Below are positions 1 to 6,565 of a stretch of 11,977 nucleotides of DNA, one piece after another. Position 1 is the stretch's first letter. Each line of letters begins with the position of its first letter. Made by a program: the position numbers and the translations under genes. The notes under the pieces are model-generated. The model did not search any database, had not been told where the DNA came from, and was given only the letters and a program-made list of their open reading frames with translations. The stretch is from Planctomycetota bacterium (lineage in GTDB: Bacteria; Planctomycetota; GCA-002687715; DRQF01), in the NCBI GenBank assembly GCA_015485455.1, contig WFTN01000480.1, positions 1-11,977 of the forward strand. The letters are read 5' to 3'.

Positions 1-255
1 CTTCTGGCCGCATCGATTCGCAATGTCGTCAGCTTCCTGCGCTGCATTGGCGGTGATGCTGAAGAACAGAATCTGAGAATAACAGGCGACGAATCATTCT
101 TCGCTGCTCCATGGGAGCGTTCGGTCGGCACGTTGGATTTCTCCATCGGTCCTGCGATCAAAGAAGGGGATGTGGTCCCATTCTCGAAGGACGAGATAAT
201 GAGGGCTTATCAAACAGAAGCGCAGAAAACTGAATTCGGAGTAGAAGAGAAATGA
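1..255 (+). CDS. C-terminal part of an unidentified protein (5' end outside window)
   Basis: Reading frame 1 is open from the first base to a TGA at 253-255 and gives the last 84 residues of a protein that begins upstream of the window. The piece starts LLAASIRNVVSFLRC and ends TEFGVEEK. It is mixed-charge and soluble-looking, with no membrane segment and no catalytic motif that I recognise, so I assign no function. Its stop overlaps the start of the next small ORF (ATGA at 252-255), which indicates one operon with translational coupling to the two genes that follow. The frame looks coding because it has no stops and ordinary amino-acid composition, and because of the tight junction. Confidence 0.6.
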   Translation, partial: LLAASIRNVVSFLRCIGGDAEEQNLRITGDESFFAAPWERSVGTLDFSIGPAIKEGDVVPFSKDEIMRAYQTEAQKTEFGVEEK

Positions 256-356
256 AGAAACCAAGCCCCAAGAATCCAGACCCAAGACCGCAACCCAAGC
301 CGACGGGAAACCCAGGGACAAGAGGCAATCCGCCAGCGACGGAGAAGTCGAAATGA
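252..356 (+). CDS. 34-residue proline-rich basic micro-protein
   Basis: ATG at 252 overlaps the stop of the upstream gene (ATGA), and its own TGA at 354-356 overlaps the ATG of the downstream membrane-protein gene (ATGA at 353-356). A GGAG at 238-241 lies ten bases before the start. The product begins MKKPSPKNPDPRPQPKP and is dominated by Pro, Lys, Arg, Asn and Gly, so it is probably unstructured and positively charged. No family is recognised. It may be a real adaptor-like peptide, or a translated spacer that carries ribosomes from gene 1 to gene 3. The exact double overlap is the main argument that it is translated. Confidence 0.5.
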   Translation: MKKPSPKNPDPRPQPKPTGNPGTRGNPPATEKSK

Positions 357-742
357 ACAACACGGAGGCCTGGAAGCCATACGTTGACTACACCCAGGCC
401 GCGTCGTCGAATTGCAGGAATTTGGCTTTCGCAGGGATCGCTATGGGGTGGGCATTCCGATTGCCGAATAACCAGATGCCAACTGCCGTATCAGTTGCGT
501 TCCTCTTGCTTGCAACGTTCTTTTTGCTCGATGTGCTGCAATACGTGGTTGCAGCTTTTGTCTTGCGACGGTGGGTTGAAGGGCGACAAGACGAACTTCT
601 CAAGATGAATGACACGATCGAGGGCGAGTACACGAAACCCGAGACGCTTGACAGGCCTGCTTTTGCGATGTATTGCGGGAAAATGGGCGCGCTTCTTTCC
701 GCCCACGCCTTTCTCTGCTACACGTTTTTGACGCGACTCTGA
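353..742 (+). CDS. Small integral membrane protein, about three transmembrane helices
   Basis: This is a 129-residue protein. Hydrophobic segments lie at about residues 22-37, 42-71 (long and very hydrophobic, ending in the basic stop FVLRRW) and 104-126. Between the second and third is a polar loop containing EGEYTKPETLDRPAF. I associate a motif like EGxYxKPxxLDxPAF with small uncharacterised three-helix proteins of bacterial accessory regions, but that is from memory and unverified. There is no signal peptide or enzyme motif. A GGAG nine bases upstream and the ATGA overlap with the micro-ORF support the start. It is the last gene of a plus-strand operon that meets the minus-strand cluster tail to tail, 66 bases apart. 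In defence islands, small multi-helix proteins next to a larger gene are often membrane effectors, but nothing here proves that role. Confidence 0.75.
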   Translation: MNNTEAWKPYVDYTQAASSNCRNLAFAGIAMGWAFRLPNNQMPTAVSVAFLLLATFFLLDVLQYVVAAFVLRRWVEGRQDELLKMNDTIEGEYTKPETLDRPAFAMYCGKMGALLSAHAFLCYTFLTRL

Positions 743-808
743 TCGTCGTAAATGCACCAACCACTCCTGGCGCACGATAATCAGCATTGCGAGATCATTC
801 TGGGAGGC
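743..808. other. Convergent intergenic gap
   Basis: These are the 66 bases between the stop of the plus-strand membrane-protein gene and the stop of the minus-strand 151-residue gene. I looked for a bidirectional terminator. Only a weak, imperfect CTGAT/ATCAG pairing with a loop of nearly 30 bases is present, with no T-run, so I do not call a terminator. Confidence 0.4.
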
Positions 809-1264
809 TCAATATTCAAAGGCCGAGCGCTTCCTTCGTACCTTTGAGATCCTCCCGATGGCCTTTGCTAATTGATTACGAACCCGCACCAGAGTGTCCT
901 TCCGGAAACGCACAATCACCTCACTCTCCCACCATCTCGCTTCTCCATACAGTTCATTCCAAGCTCTGAGGGTGCCGTTGCTGTCGTCCTGAATCTCAAA
1001 GTAGTAACTTCGTGTTGGCTTGTGTCGCATCATGTCCATGATGATCAGTTGCCGGATCAATGGCCCTTCATCTGCCTTCGCGCAAGAGACGACTCCACCT
1101 GCGCAGCTGTCAAGAGTAACGTTCCTGGACCGCAACCGTCGATTGAATCGCTGAAAGGCCTCGGCGATCTCTTTGGAGTAGAGGATGGAGCTGACAATGC
1201 GGTCCCAAAGCACTGCATGCTCAACCTCCGTAAGCGGCCGATGAATTCTGGGTAGCCTCTTCAT
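809..1264 (-). CDS. Uncharacterised 151-residue protein, last gene of the minus-strand cluster
   Basis: The start chosen is ATG at 1264-1262 (MKRLPRIHRPLTEVEHAVLW), which has AGAGGAG about 11 bases upstream. An in-frame ATG at 1351 would add 29 Arg-rich residues but has no ribosome-binding site. The protein is mostly helical and basic at both ends. Its central part contains SYYFEIQDDSNGTLRAWNELYGEARWWE, which could be a small mixed alpha/beta fold. The C-terminus is strongly basic (KVRRKRS), compatible with nucleic-acid contact but not diagnostic. It lies 144 bases after the frameshifted 164-residue gene on the same strand and is probably co-transcribed with it. No family or motif is recognised. 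Confidence 0.6.
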   Translation of the reverse strand: MKRLPRIHRPLTEVEHAVLWDRIVSSILYSKEIAEAFQRFNRRLRSRNVTLDSCAGGVVSCAKADEGPLIRQLIIMDMMRHKPTRSYYFEIQDDSNGTLRAWNELYGEARWWESEVIVRFRKDTLVRVRNQLAKAIGRISKVRRKRSAFEY

Positions 1265-1408
1265 ATTCGGTATCACTCCTCTTTCAGACGTCTCACTGCG
1301 CCAAGGTCGCCAAATCTGGACCATTCTTGTTCTTGGGATCGGTTGGCTCATCGCGGTAACAACAGCCTTGTCCCCAAGGTACGAAGCGTCGCGGCTGCCT
1401 TACAACTT

Positions 1409-1902
1409 TCATGCCTCGGCCTCGTTTTTGCCAGCAACCGGCCGGGCGGTTCTTAGATCGTACGAAAGTGCTTTGGCCTTCTCGACATACCACTTCCAAG
1501 CGCGTGCCCCTTCGTCCCATCCCCGCTCATTCGACCAGGCGTACCACACCCACATGTTCTTCTTGAGCGCCCATAGGCAACAAGGTCGATCCGAGTTAGG
1601 GAAGCATCCTCGATATTCGCTGTGTAGGGGCGGGGGTTATTAGAAGCCGGCTTAAAGCGCTCGGCTCTCAGCTCCAGGACGAACTCCGAGAACTCAGGAG
1701 TCAAACTGCAAGGCTCGTCATTGTCACTCTCGCACTCTCGGCTCAATCCATCATAGAGATCTTGGGCTTCCTTGATCCACCCGGCTTCATCTCGGGCCGG
1801 GCATCTCAGGTTGCGAACCATGACCGCCAGTCGAGCTTCCGAATCAGGGTCGCGGCGCTCACGTCTCGTCCCCGTCAGTTTCGAACAGTCGAGATCACGC
1901 AT
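1409..1902 (-). CDS. Uncharacterised 164-residue Trp-rich protein, frame interrupted near 1627-1636
   Basis: The start ATG at 1902-1900 (MRDLDCSKLTGTRRERRD) has GAGGAG seven bases upstream, inside the end of the preceding gene, which it overlaps by 8 bases. The frame reads sensibly to about residue 90. The uncorrected frame then continues as low-quality sequence (GRSRRTCGCGTPGRMSG...) to a stop at 1453. Adding one C at the paired C runs (G runs on the plus strand, 1627-1636) moves into a frame reading EYRGCFPNSDRPCCLWALKK and MWVWYAWSNERGWDEGARAW, and ends at TGA 1411-1409. The corrected product is exactly 164 residues. Its C-terminal half is very rich in aromatic residues (eight Trp/Tyr in about 30) and its N-terminal half has several Cys. 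No function is recognised. The break may be a sequencing error or a true lesion. Confidence 0.6.
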
Positions 1903-2344
1903 GGGGCTTCTCCTCAGGTTCGATTTCTGGGAATCTGCGAACGTACCGCATCTCTCGCACTGCAATTGACCGGATCAACACCTGCATGCCTTGGGTCTCT
2001 TCCTCCGACATTGTTCTGACAAGCTCACCAGTCAAGCGTTCCGTCAGTTCAAGCGTCTGCGGCCAGTTGAGGCACTGGCTCACGACCTCGGAAGTGTTCG
2101 TAAGAACGGCGAGCACGAGGAGGAACTCAGGGTCAAGATCTTCGGGCCGGTCGAAATAGGGGGTTCCTACACTCCTGAAGCTGTCGGTGCCCTCACCGAA
2201 CCAAAGTCGCCCCATGAAAAGCGTACACAAGACGATGAACAGGCGGCGCTTCCAACCGGAGCGGCAATAGCGACCGGTACCCCAGTTTCGTGCCAGGTCT
2301 TGGCACTGAGCAAGAAGGACGTCTTGGGGATTGGATTCGATCAT
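1895..2344 (-). CDS. Uncharacterised 149-residue protein
   Basis: The start is ATG at 2344-2342 (MIESNPQDVLLAQCQDLARN), which overlaps the stop of the upstream 357-residue gene as ATGA and has GGAG eight bases upstream. A longer in-frame ORF begins at 2386 but lies inside the upstream gene and has no such signal. The N-terminal 30 residues are helical and include GTGRYCRSGWKRR. A hydrophobic stretch at about 35-50 (LFIVLCTLFMGRLWFG) could be a short membrane-associated or buried helix. A predominantly helical C-terminal half ends in an acidic tail. It overlaps the next gene by 8 bases, so three genes are translationally coupled here. No family is recognised. Confidence 0.65.
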   Translation of the reverse strand: MIESNPQDVLLAQCQDLARNWGTGRYCRSGWKRRLFIVLCTLFMGRLWFGEGTDSFRSVGTPYFDRPEDLDPEFLLVLAVLTNTSEVVSQCLNWPQTLELTERLTGELVRTMSEEETQGMQVLIRSIAVREMRYVRRFPEIEPEEKPHA

Positions 2345-3414
2345 GATGACGTCTCCATCTGTGCTTCGGTGCTCTCGACCACCCACGGAATGGAGTCAGG
2401 TTCTTTGTGGTGCCCAAGGATCCACTCGATTCGCACACCGAGGGCCGCCCGATAGTCTGCAAGCTCTTCTGCATCCTCCTCAGCTTCCATCGTCTTGGCT
2501 CGTTTCTTGGCACTCTCGATACAGAATGAGGCCAGTCCTATCCTGCCCCTGACTCCAGCGCTCCGTGACCAGAACGTCGACCAGGTCTCCGTGATTTGAG
2601 CCAGGAGGCCGAGCCAGAACACCGCCAGGTGATCTAGCACTCGCGAGTCGAAACCTTCAGGCGATCGAAGGGGAAAGCGCTCACCACCTGGCATCAATAC
2701 TGAGAACCCTCCGTCGTTGAGGCGACCGACAATGGCTACGTAGGGGTTTACATGTCTTGCGGCCCATTCGCCCGGGAATCGGATAGTGGTTTGGTCGTAG
2801 CTGGCGTATTCGGATGGAACGAAGAAGCCGCTTCGCATGAGACTTGGATCTTGTTCGTCCAGAGCATCGCAGACCTCTCGCTCGCTGTTGCCCTGCGCGC
2901 GGGGCCCAATGGTATGTCTGCCTGCCTCCTCAAATGAGAGCGCCGTTGGTGGAATGTTACGCGATTCCAGGGCCGCGAGTCGGTCAGCGAGGTTCTTCCT
3001 ACGCATTTGGTGTCCACCTTCCACGAAAGCGGTTTCAAGTGCTACGAGGCGTTCCTCCAATCGGAAATCATCCAGGAGACTCACTTGCAACTTGACCAGA
3101 TTCCCAAGAGCATTGGCGACCTTGTGGTCAACATCGTTGCCGATCGTGGCTCGCAGAATGGTCTCAACCAACTCCATGAGATCGGCGATTGATCGCAAGT
3201 TCGAGGGGATCTTGAATGCAAGCGGTGTGATTGCGAGACCGTTTGTCACAGCCGCTCCTCTCCTACGTGCTCTTGTGCATTCATCTCCCAGTTCCGGATC
3301 GTGGAAGAAGCTGAATCTCCGTCCTCCCATTGGTCGAGCCCTGCAACGCCCGTTCTTCGCTTTTCCGGCACATGTTTCCGCGACTTGCGACTGACTCTTA
3401 AGTTGTTTCGCCAT
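2341..3414 (-). CDS. Protein with degenerate N-terminal Cys/His knuckle and helical repeat-like core, function unknown
   Basis: The start chosen is ATG at 3414 (MAKQLKSQSQ) with AAGGA about seven bases upstream; an ATG nine codons earlier lacks a ribosome site. The product is 357 residues. C15, GRCRA (C24) and FFHDPE (H38) resemble the short C...C...C..HDP knuckle at the N-terminus of a widespread bacterial family of unknown function. In that family it is followed by an Arg-rich stretch and a helical segment of the type I..VANALG.L.KL......LEERL.ALE. That second part is also visible here (about residues 75-130), so membership is likely. The usual third Cys is Ser35 (FSFFHDP). The remaining 220 residues have no motif I know; one stretch, at about 255-285, is Trp/Leu-rich. 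The stop overlaps the next gene as ATGA. Confidence 0.7.
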   Translation of the reverse strand: MAKQLKSQSQVAETCAGKAKNGRCRARPMGGRRFSFFHDPELGDECTRARRRGAAVTNGLAITPLAFKIPSNLRSIADLMELVETILRATIGNDVDHKVANALGNLVKLQVSLLDDFRLEERLVALETAFVEGGHQMRRKNLADRLAALESRNIPPTALSFEEAGRHTIGPRAQGNSEREVCDALDEQDPSLMRSGFFVPSEYASYDQTTIRFPGEWAARHVNPYVAIVGRLNDGGFSVLMPGGERFPLRSPEGFDSRVLDHLAVFWLGLLAQITETWSTFWSRSAGVRGRIGLASFCIESAKKRAKTMEAEEDAEELADYRAALGVRIEWILGHHKEPDSIPWVVESTEAQMETSS

Positions 3415-3546
3415 ACAGGTTCCTTGAGGTGCGTTCGACACTACCGACCACTACTGTTGTCAGTATGGCCTGGTTGCATCGAATCGCCATGTCACCCCCT
3501 CGAATGGCACTTGCCAATTCTGGTTCGACTGCTGTCATTCAGTTGC
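3415..3546. other. 132-base gap between minus-strand genes
   Basis: This non-coding gap lies between the 612-residue and 357-residue genes. It holds the ribosome-binding site of the latter and a short palindrome, TGGCACTTGCCA at 3505-3516, with 5-base arms. No convincing -35/-10 pair or terminator was found. The gap is long enough for an internal promoter, so the downstream genes may not depend entirely on the first promoter of the cluster. Confidence 0.4.
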
Positions 3547-5385
3547 TCATAAGGCCGTCTTTGCCCATTGCCTCAGCGTTTCCAGGTGTGGATAGATGAA
3601 CAGCGGGATAATCATCATTGCAGTATCACCACGCCAGTCGGCAAGATCCTGGCACCATTTCTTGCAGTATCGAGCAACGTCCTGCGGAACTCTCGTCGCA
3701 CGATCTTCCCAGATTTCGTCAACGTAAGCTGCATGATCCTTGAGGCTTCTTTTTCGACGAACCCGCCGTAGTCTCTCCCAGAGGAACGTCACAGGGTGAA
3801 AATCATGACTGAGAATCTCGAGAGACTTCTCGATTGCGGCTCCCTGCAAGATGTTGAGCGGAAAAGCGCTCATCGCTGGGCCGATCACGTCTGCAACGCT
3901 GAAACGCCAGTCGCGAAGGCACGACGAGTCTCCCGAATAGACTTCAGCTATCGCCTCCTCAAGGTGACCGGTTCCTTCTTTGAATCGTCCGGTCGCGCCA
4001 CGGGCCGCCGCTACAAAGTACTTGAAGAGCGGCAGACCGTCCTTGGCCGCCTCATAGGCAACCGTCATCGGGGCGACATACTCGTCTGGTTTCCTCGACA
4101 TGATGTGAGCCACAGCCGCCACAGCCGTTTTGACATCTGCGGCGTCGGATAGGCTGATCTCGTTGGTGATCTGTAGCAGCAGCTGAGCAAGAGCAGTACC
4201 CGAGATCCATTCGGTAACGATTCGTGGCCGAATCTCTGCACTGTCCAAGACCTCGGAATCAAGATTGCCTACGGCATTGAGACCATCGAACCACAGGGCG
4301 ATCCATCGGGCCGCATCAAGAGACTCCAGGGCATGTTCGAGGAATGGAACCGACATGAATGGAGGTACAAGCTCGATCCAGATCTTGTTGAATTCCAAAG
4401 TCTCCAGCGCAACCTGCCGGCCGTCGAAGATGGCGGGCGGGCTCATCTTGGTTTTCTTCTCTTCGTTTCCCCCAGAGGGGTGGAGGCCGGAAGGGCCGTA
4501 ACCCCATACGGGATGGACGCCAATGGCGTCCCATGGGGGTGGGCTCGGCGGTACCAAATCAGGCACTCGTCCCATCGCAGAGCGGTACCAAAACGACGTC
4601 CCGACAGAATCGGATGCCCAAGCAATCTCATCGTTAGGTGCAAACTCCTGGCACCATTCTTGGGCGGCCACGTCCATTGAGTGCCACCGATAGCCGAGGT
4701 GCCTTAGCCAACAAACGTCGGCGTCGGTGACGAAGAAGTGAGAGCGGAACAAGTTGACGTTCTCAGCATGAAGACCGAGCAACTTGAAGTTCCCTTTGGT
4801 CCAGTCCACGACACAAAGACGTCTAAGCTCTTCCAGGCCCACGCCAACATCGCGCTTGCTGAGTCGTAGATCTGTTGACAACTCGGACCAGCTACTCTTC
4901 CTTTCTTTGCGCACCTCTACCCAGTAGTTGAGTTCTTTGTGCTTGAGGTGAAAGTAGATCAGCAAAGCGGCCGTGCCCAAGTGTCCTACGAGAAGTCGAG
5001 GAGCGCGATGAAACCAGTTAGTTTTGACTTTTGGGGGAAGGTATTTATGTAGAGGCTTGAGAGCGCGCAGTCCTGGAAGACGAGGCCACACAGGAGTCTC
5101 TCCTTTCAGAAGACCATTCTCTCGAAGTTTCTTGAGTTGTGATCGGGCGGCTTTTTCTCCGAAACCGAAAACCTTGGACAGGAACTGTGGACTCAACAGA
5201 GGTGCGAACTCAGAACCTTTGCTGATCATTGTTGCAAAGCACTCGAGCTTGATTCGAAGCGCCCGGACTTTCGCGCTCAGAATTTGGGAATAAACGAGGT
5301 GCGGGGGGATTTTGACCCACGATAACTGGTCGAGATAATACTGAGCGGCGGAATGTTCAGACGCCGAATGGGACGTATCCTGCAT
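3547..5385 (-). CDS. Large protein with two N-terminal winged-helix-like segments, function unknown
   Basis: The start chosen is ATG at 5385 (MQDTSHSASEHS), preceded by GGAAAGG seven bases upstream. The longer in-frame reading from 5529 overlaps the previous gene and lacks such a site. The product is 612 residues. Residues about 35-94 (ending SPQFLSKVFGFGEKAARSQL then KKLRENGLL) and about 136-200 (SWSELSTDLRLSKRDVGVGL then EELRRL) each look like a helix-turn-helix with a trailing wing. This tandem arrangement recalls replication initiators or multi-winged regulators. A Pro/Gly/Trp-rich linker follows at about 274-315, then a roughly 295-residue helical domain without recognisable motifs. A DNA-binding role is inferred only from the helix-turn-helix pattern. 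It is the largest gene in the cluster and its best candidate sensor or regulator. Confidence 0.65.
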   Translation of the reverse strand: MQDTSHSASEHSAAQYYLDQLSWVKIPPHLVYSQILSAKVRALRIKLECFATMISKGSEFAPLLSPQFLSKVFGFGEKAARSQLKKLRENGLLKGETPVWPRLPGLRALKPLHKYLPPKVKTNWFHRAPRLLVGHLGTAALLIYFHLKHKELNYWVEVRKERKSSWSELSTDLRLSKRDVGVGLEELRRLCVVDWTKGNFKLLGLHAENVNLFRSHFFVTDADVCWLRHLGYRWHSMDVAAQEWCQEFAPNDEIAWASDSVGTSFWYRSAMGRVPDLVPPSPPPWDAIGVHPVWGYGPSGLHPSGGNEEKKTKMSPPAIFDGRQVALETLEFNKIWIELVPPFMSVPFLEHALESLDAARWIALWFDGLNAVGNLDSEVLDSAEIRPRIVTEWISGTALAQLLLQITNEISLSDAADVKTAVAAVAHIMSRKPDEYVAPMTVAYEAAKDGLPLFKYFVAAARGATGRFKEGTGHLEEAIAEVYSGDSSCLRDWRFSVADVIGPAMSAFPLNILQGAAIEKSLEILSHDFHPVTFLWERLRRVRRKRSLKDHAAYVDEIWEDRATRVPQDVARYCKKWCQDLADWRGDTAMMIIPLFIYPHLETLRQWAKTAL

Positions 5386-5475
5386 ATGATTACCTTTCCG
5401 CCCGGTCCCTGATGGTTGCCGCCAAGGGATCGGGCATTTCTTGGTCACTTCAAATTCAGTGTAAGGAGGAGTCGA

Positions 5476-5494
5476 GGATTCTTGGGAATCCAAG
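5476..5494 (-). other. Two mutually exclusive small hairpins just after a stop codon
   Basis: On the plus strand GGATTC-TTGG-GAATCC (5476-5491) is a perfect 6-base inverted repeat with a 4-base loop. CTTGG-GAAT-CCAAG (5481-5494) is a perfect 5-base repeat that shares the same bases, so only one can form at a time. Both lie within 20 bases downstream of the stop of the 297-residue gene on the minus strand. There is no T-run, so this is not a standard Rho-independent terminator. It could be an RNA-processing or attenuation element, or chance. Confidence 0.3.
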
Positions 5495-5495
5495 C

Positions 5496-6388
5496 TCAGA
5501 CCCAGAAGGTATGCCAAGATCCGGGGCACACTAAGATGACAATGTTAGGCTGTTTCTTGGAGGTGACCCAAACGATTAGACGGACTCTTTCTTGGATTAT
5601 GAATGCGCCGTTCCAAGTGACCCTAAGCTCGTCTCCCAGCCGCTCAGCGCTGACCCCGAACGTCGATCCCAGGTGTTGGATTGCGACAACGGCATAGTTC
5701 TGAGGGATAGGGATGCCCAGTCCAAATTGACCGTCGGAGTCCCAACGGTTTCGTATCGGACCTCCGATTTCGATCCATCCATTTGATTCGCGGCGGTGGC
5801 CTGTGCCCAAGGAGATCCTAAGTAGTGTTGTGCTGTGTTCGTGGTCGGGTAGTTTCATCGCGTCGAGGTCCGCTCGGAAATCCTCCGCCATTTCGTAGAC
5901 ATCTCGGCGCTTTGGTTCGTAGATCTTTGCCGGCCATGCCCGGAAGGTGGCGAGGTGCTCGTTGTAAATCATGGAGTCACAACCGTTCCATGGAGGCTCA
6001 AGACGAACCAGCGATTCAGGCTCTTTTCCCGAGCCTGTTGGATACCAGGCCCGGATGCGCTTGGTTGTTCTGCAGCTCTTGAGGCGGAAGTTTGGCGTGA
6101 CCAACCAACGCCGGTCGTTCCGAGCTTGTTGTTGGGGATCCTCTGCCTCCCGGCCTCACGTACCCCCATGCGCCTGATGGACTCCAATTCTTCCGCGACC
6201 TGCCACAGCGGTTGGAGCATGAGCAACCGGAGGGCTCCATTGACCTCCGGCTCATTGCCGACGATGGCGCGGACCTTTCTCACCAGTTCGGTCAAGTCCT
6301 TCTGGAGTTCATTCAGTGAGATTGCGTCGGTTTCCTCACGCTTCTTGAGGAATCGCATCAGGCTGGATGGGGTGCCCTTGTCGCGCAT
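5496..6388 (-). CDS. Uncharacterised 297-residue protein, first gene of the minus-strand cluster, frame interrupted near 6134
   Basis: The start chosen is ATG at 6388 (MRDKGTPSSLMRFLKKREE) with GGAG six bases upstream; another ATG at 6415 has no good site. The frame encodes a helical N-terminal part (NELQKDLTELVRKVRAIVGN) and reads well until about the CCCC run at 6137-6134 on this strand. Beyond it the same frame gives poor sequence, while the -1 frame gives QQQARNDRRWLVTPNFRLKS and stays open to 5496. One added C joins the two into exactly 297 residues. The C-terminal half looks beta-rich (GWIEIGGPIRNRWDSDGQFG, NYAVVAIQHLGSTFGVSAERL). No family is recognised. It is transcribed divergently from the mkoA operon from a shared 177-base region. 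Confidence 0.6.
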
Positions 6389-6511
6389 CACGTTCTCCGG
6401 TTGGAATCTTGACATGCTTGGTTGTGGCCGTGAAGCGATTGACGAATGGACTCGAGGCGGTGGTTGCATTCGACTCTTCGCGGCTCGCTACAAGAGCGAG
6501 ACTCGGCCGTC

Positions 6512-6539
6512 TTGACATTCTCGCTGACACCAATAGACT
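6512..6539 (+). promoter_or_regulatory. Candidate sigma70-type promoter of the mkoAB operon
   Basis: A perfect TTGACA at 6512-6517 is followed, after a 16-base spacer, by TAGACT at 6534-6539, which matches TATAAT at four of six positions. Transcription would begin near 6546, about 20 bases before the mkoA ATG, leaving just enough leader for the GGAG at 6556-6559. The position between two divergent genes and the correct orientation support it. Whether the host uses this consensus is unknown. Confidence 0.5.
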
Positions 6540-6548
6540 TGGTGTCAG
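6524..6548. promoter_or_regulatory. Perfect inverted repeat over the mkoA promoter, candidate operator
   Basis: The arms CTGACACCAA (6524-6533) and TTGGTGTCAG (6539-6548) are exact reverse complements separated by the 5-base loop TAGAC. The proposed -10 box begins in the loop and ends in the right arm, so a dimeric repressor bound here would block RNA polymerase directly. The alternative is an RNA hairpin in transcripts that start further upstream, ending seven bases before the Shine-Dalgarno. No T-run follows, so it is not a terminator. A regulator could be MkoB (winged-helix-like N-terminus), the 612-residue protein, or something outside the window. Confidence 0.6.
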
Positions 6549-6565
6549 TACGGGCGGAGAGAGAC

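Noticed and set aside
1265..1351. Upstream ATG start for the 151-residue gene
   Set aside because: It adds a Pro/Arg-rich stretch without a ribosome site, whereas ATG 1264 follows AGAGGAG.
2331..3394. Several plus-strand ORFs of 60-185 codons opposite the 357- and 149-residue genes
   Set aside because: They are antisense shadows: Arg/Ser/Pro-rich, without ribosome sites, while the minus strand has coupled genes with good starts.
3505..3516. Palindrome TGGCACTTGCCA as an operator
   Set aside because: The arms are only five bases, there is no convincing promoter beside it, and a repeat of this size is expected by chance.
6446..6565. Longer mkoA reading from a TTG-type start at 6446
   Set aside because: The extra 40 residues have no ribosome-binding site, span the promoter and palindrome, and precede the natural kinase start; ATG 6566 has GGAG six bases upstream.
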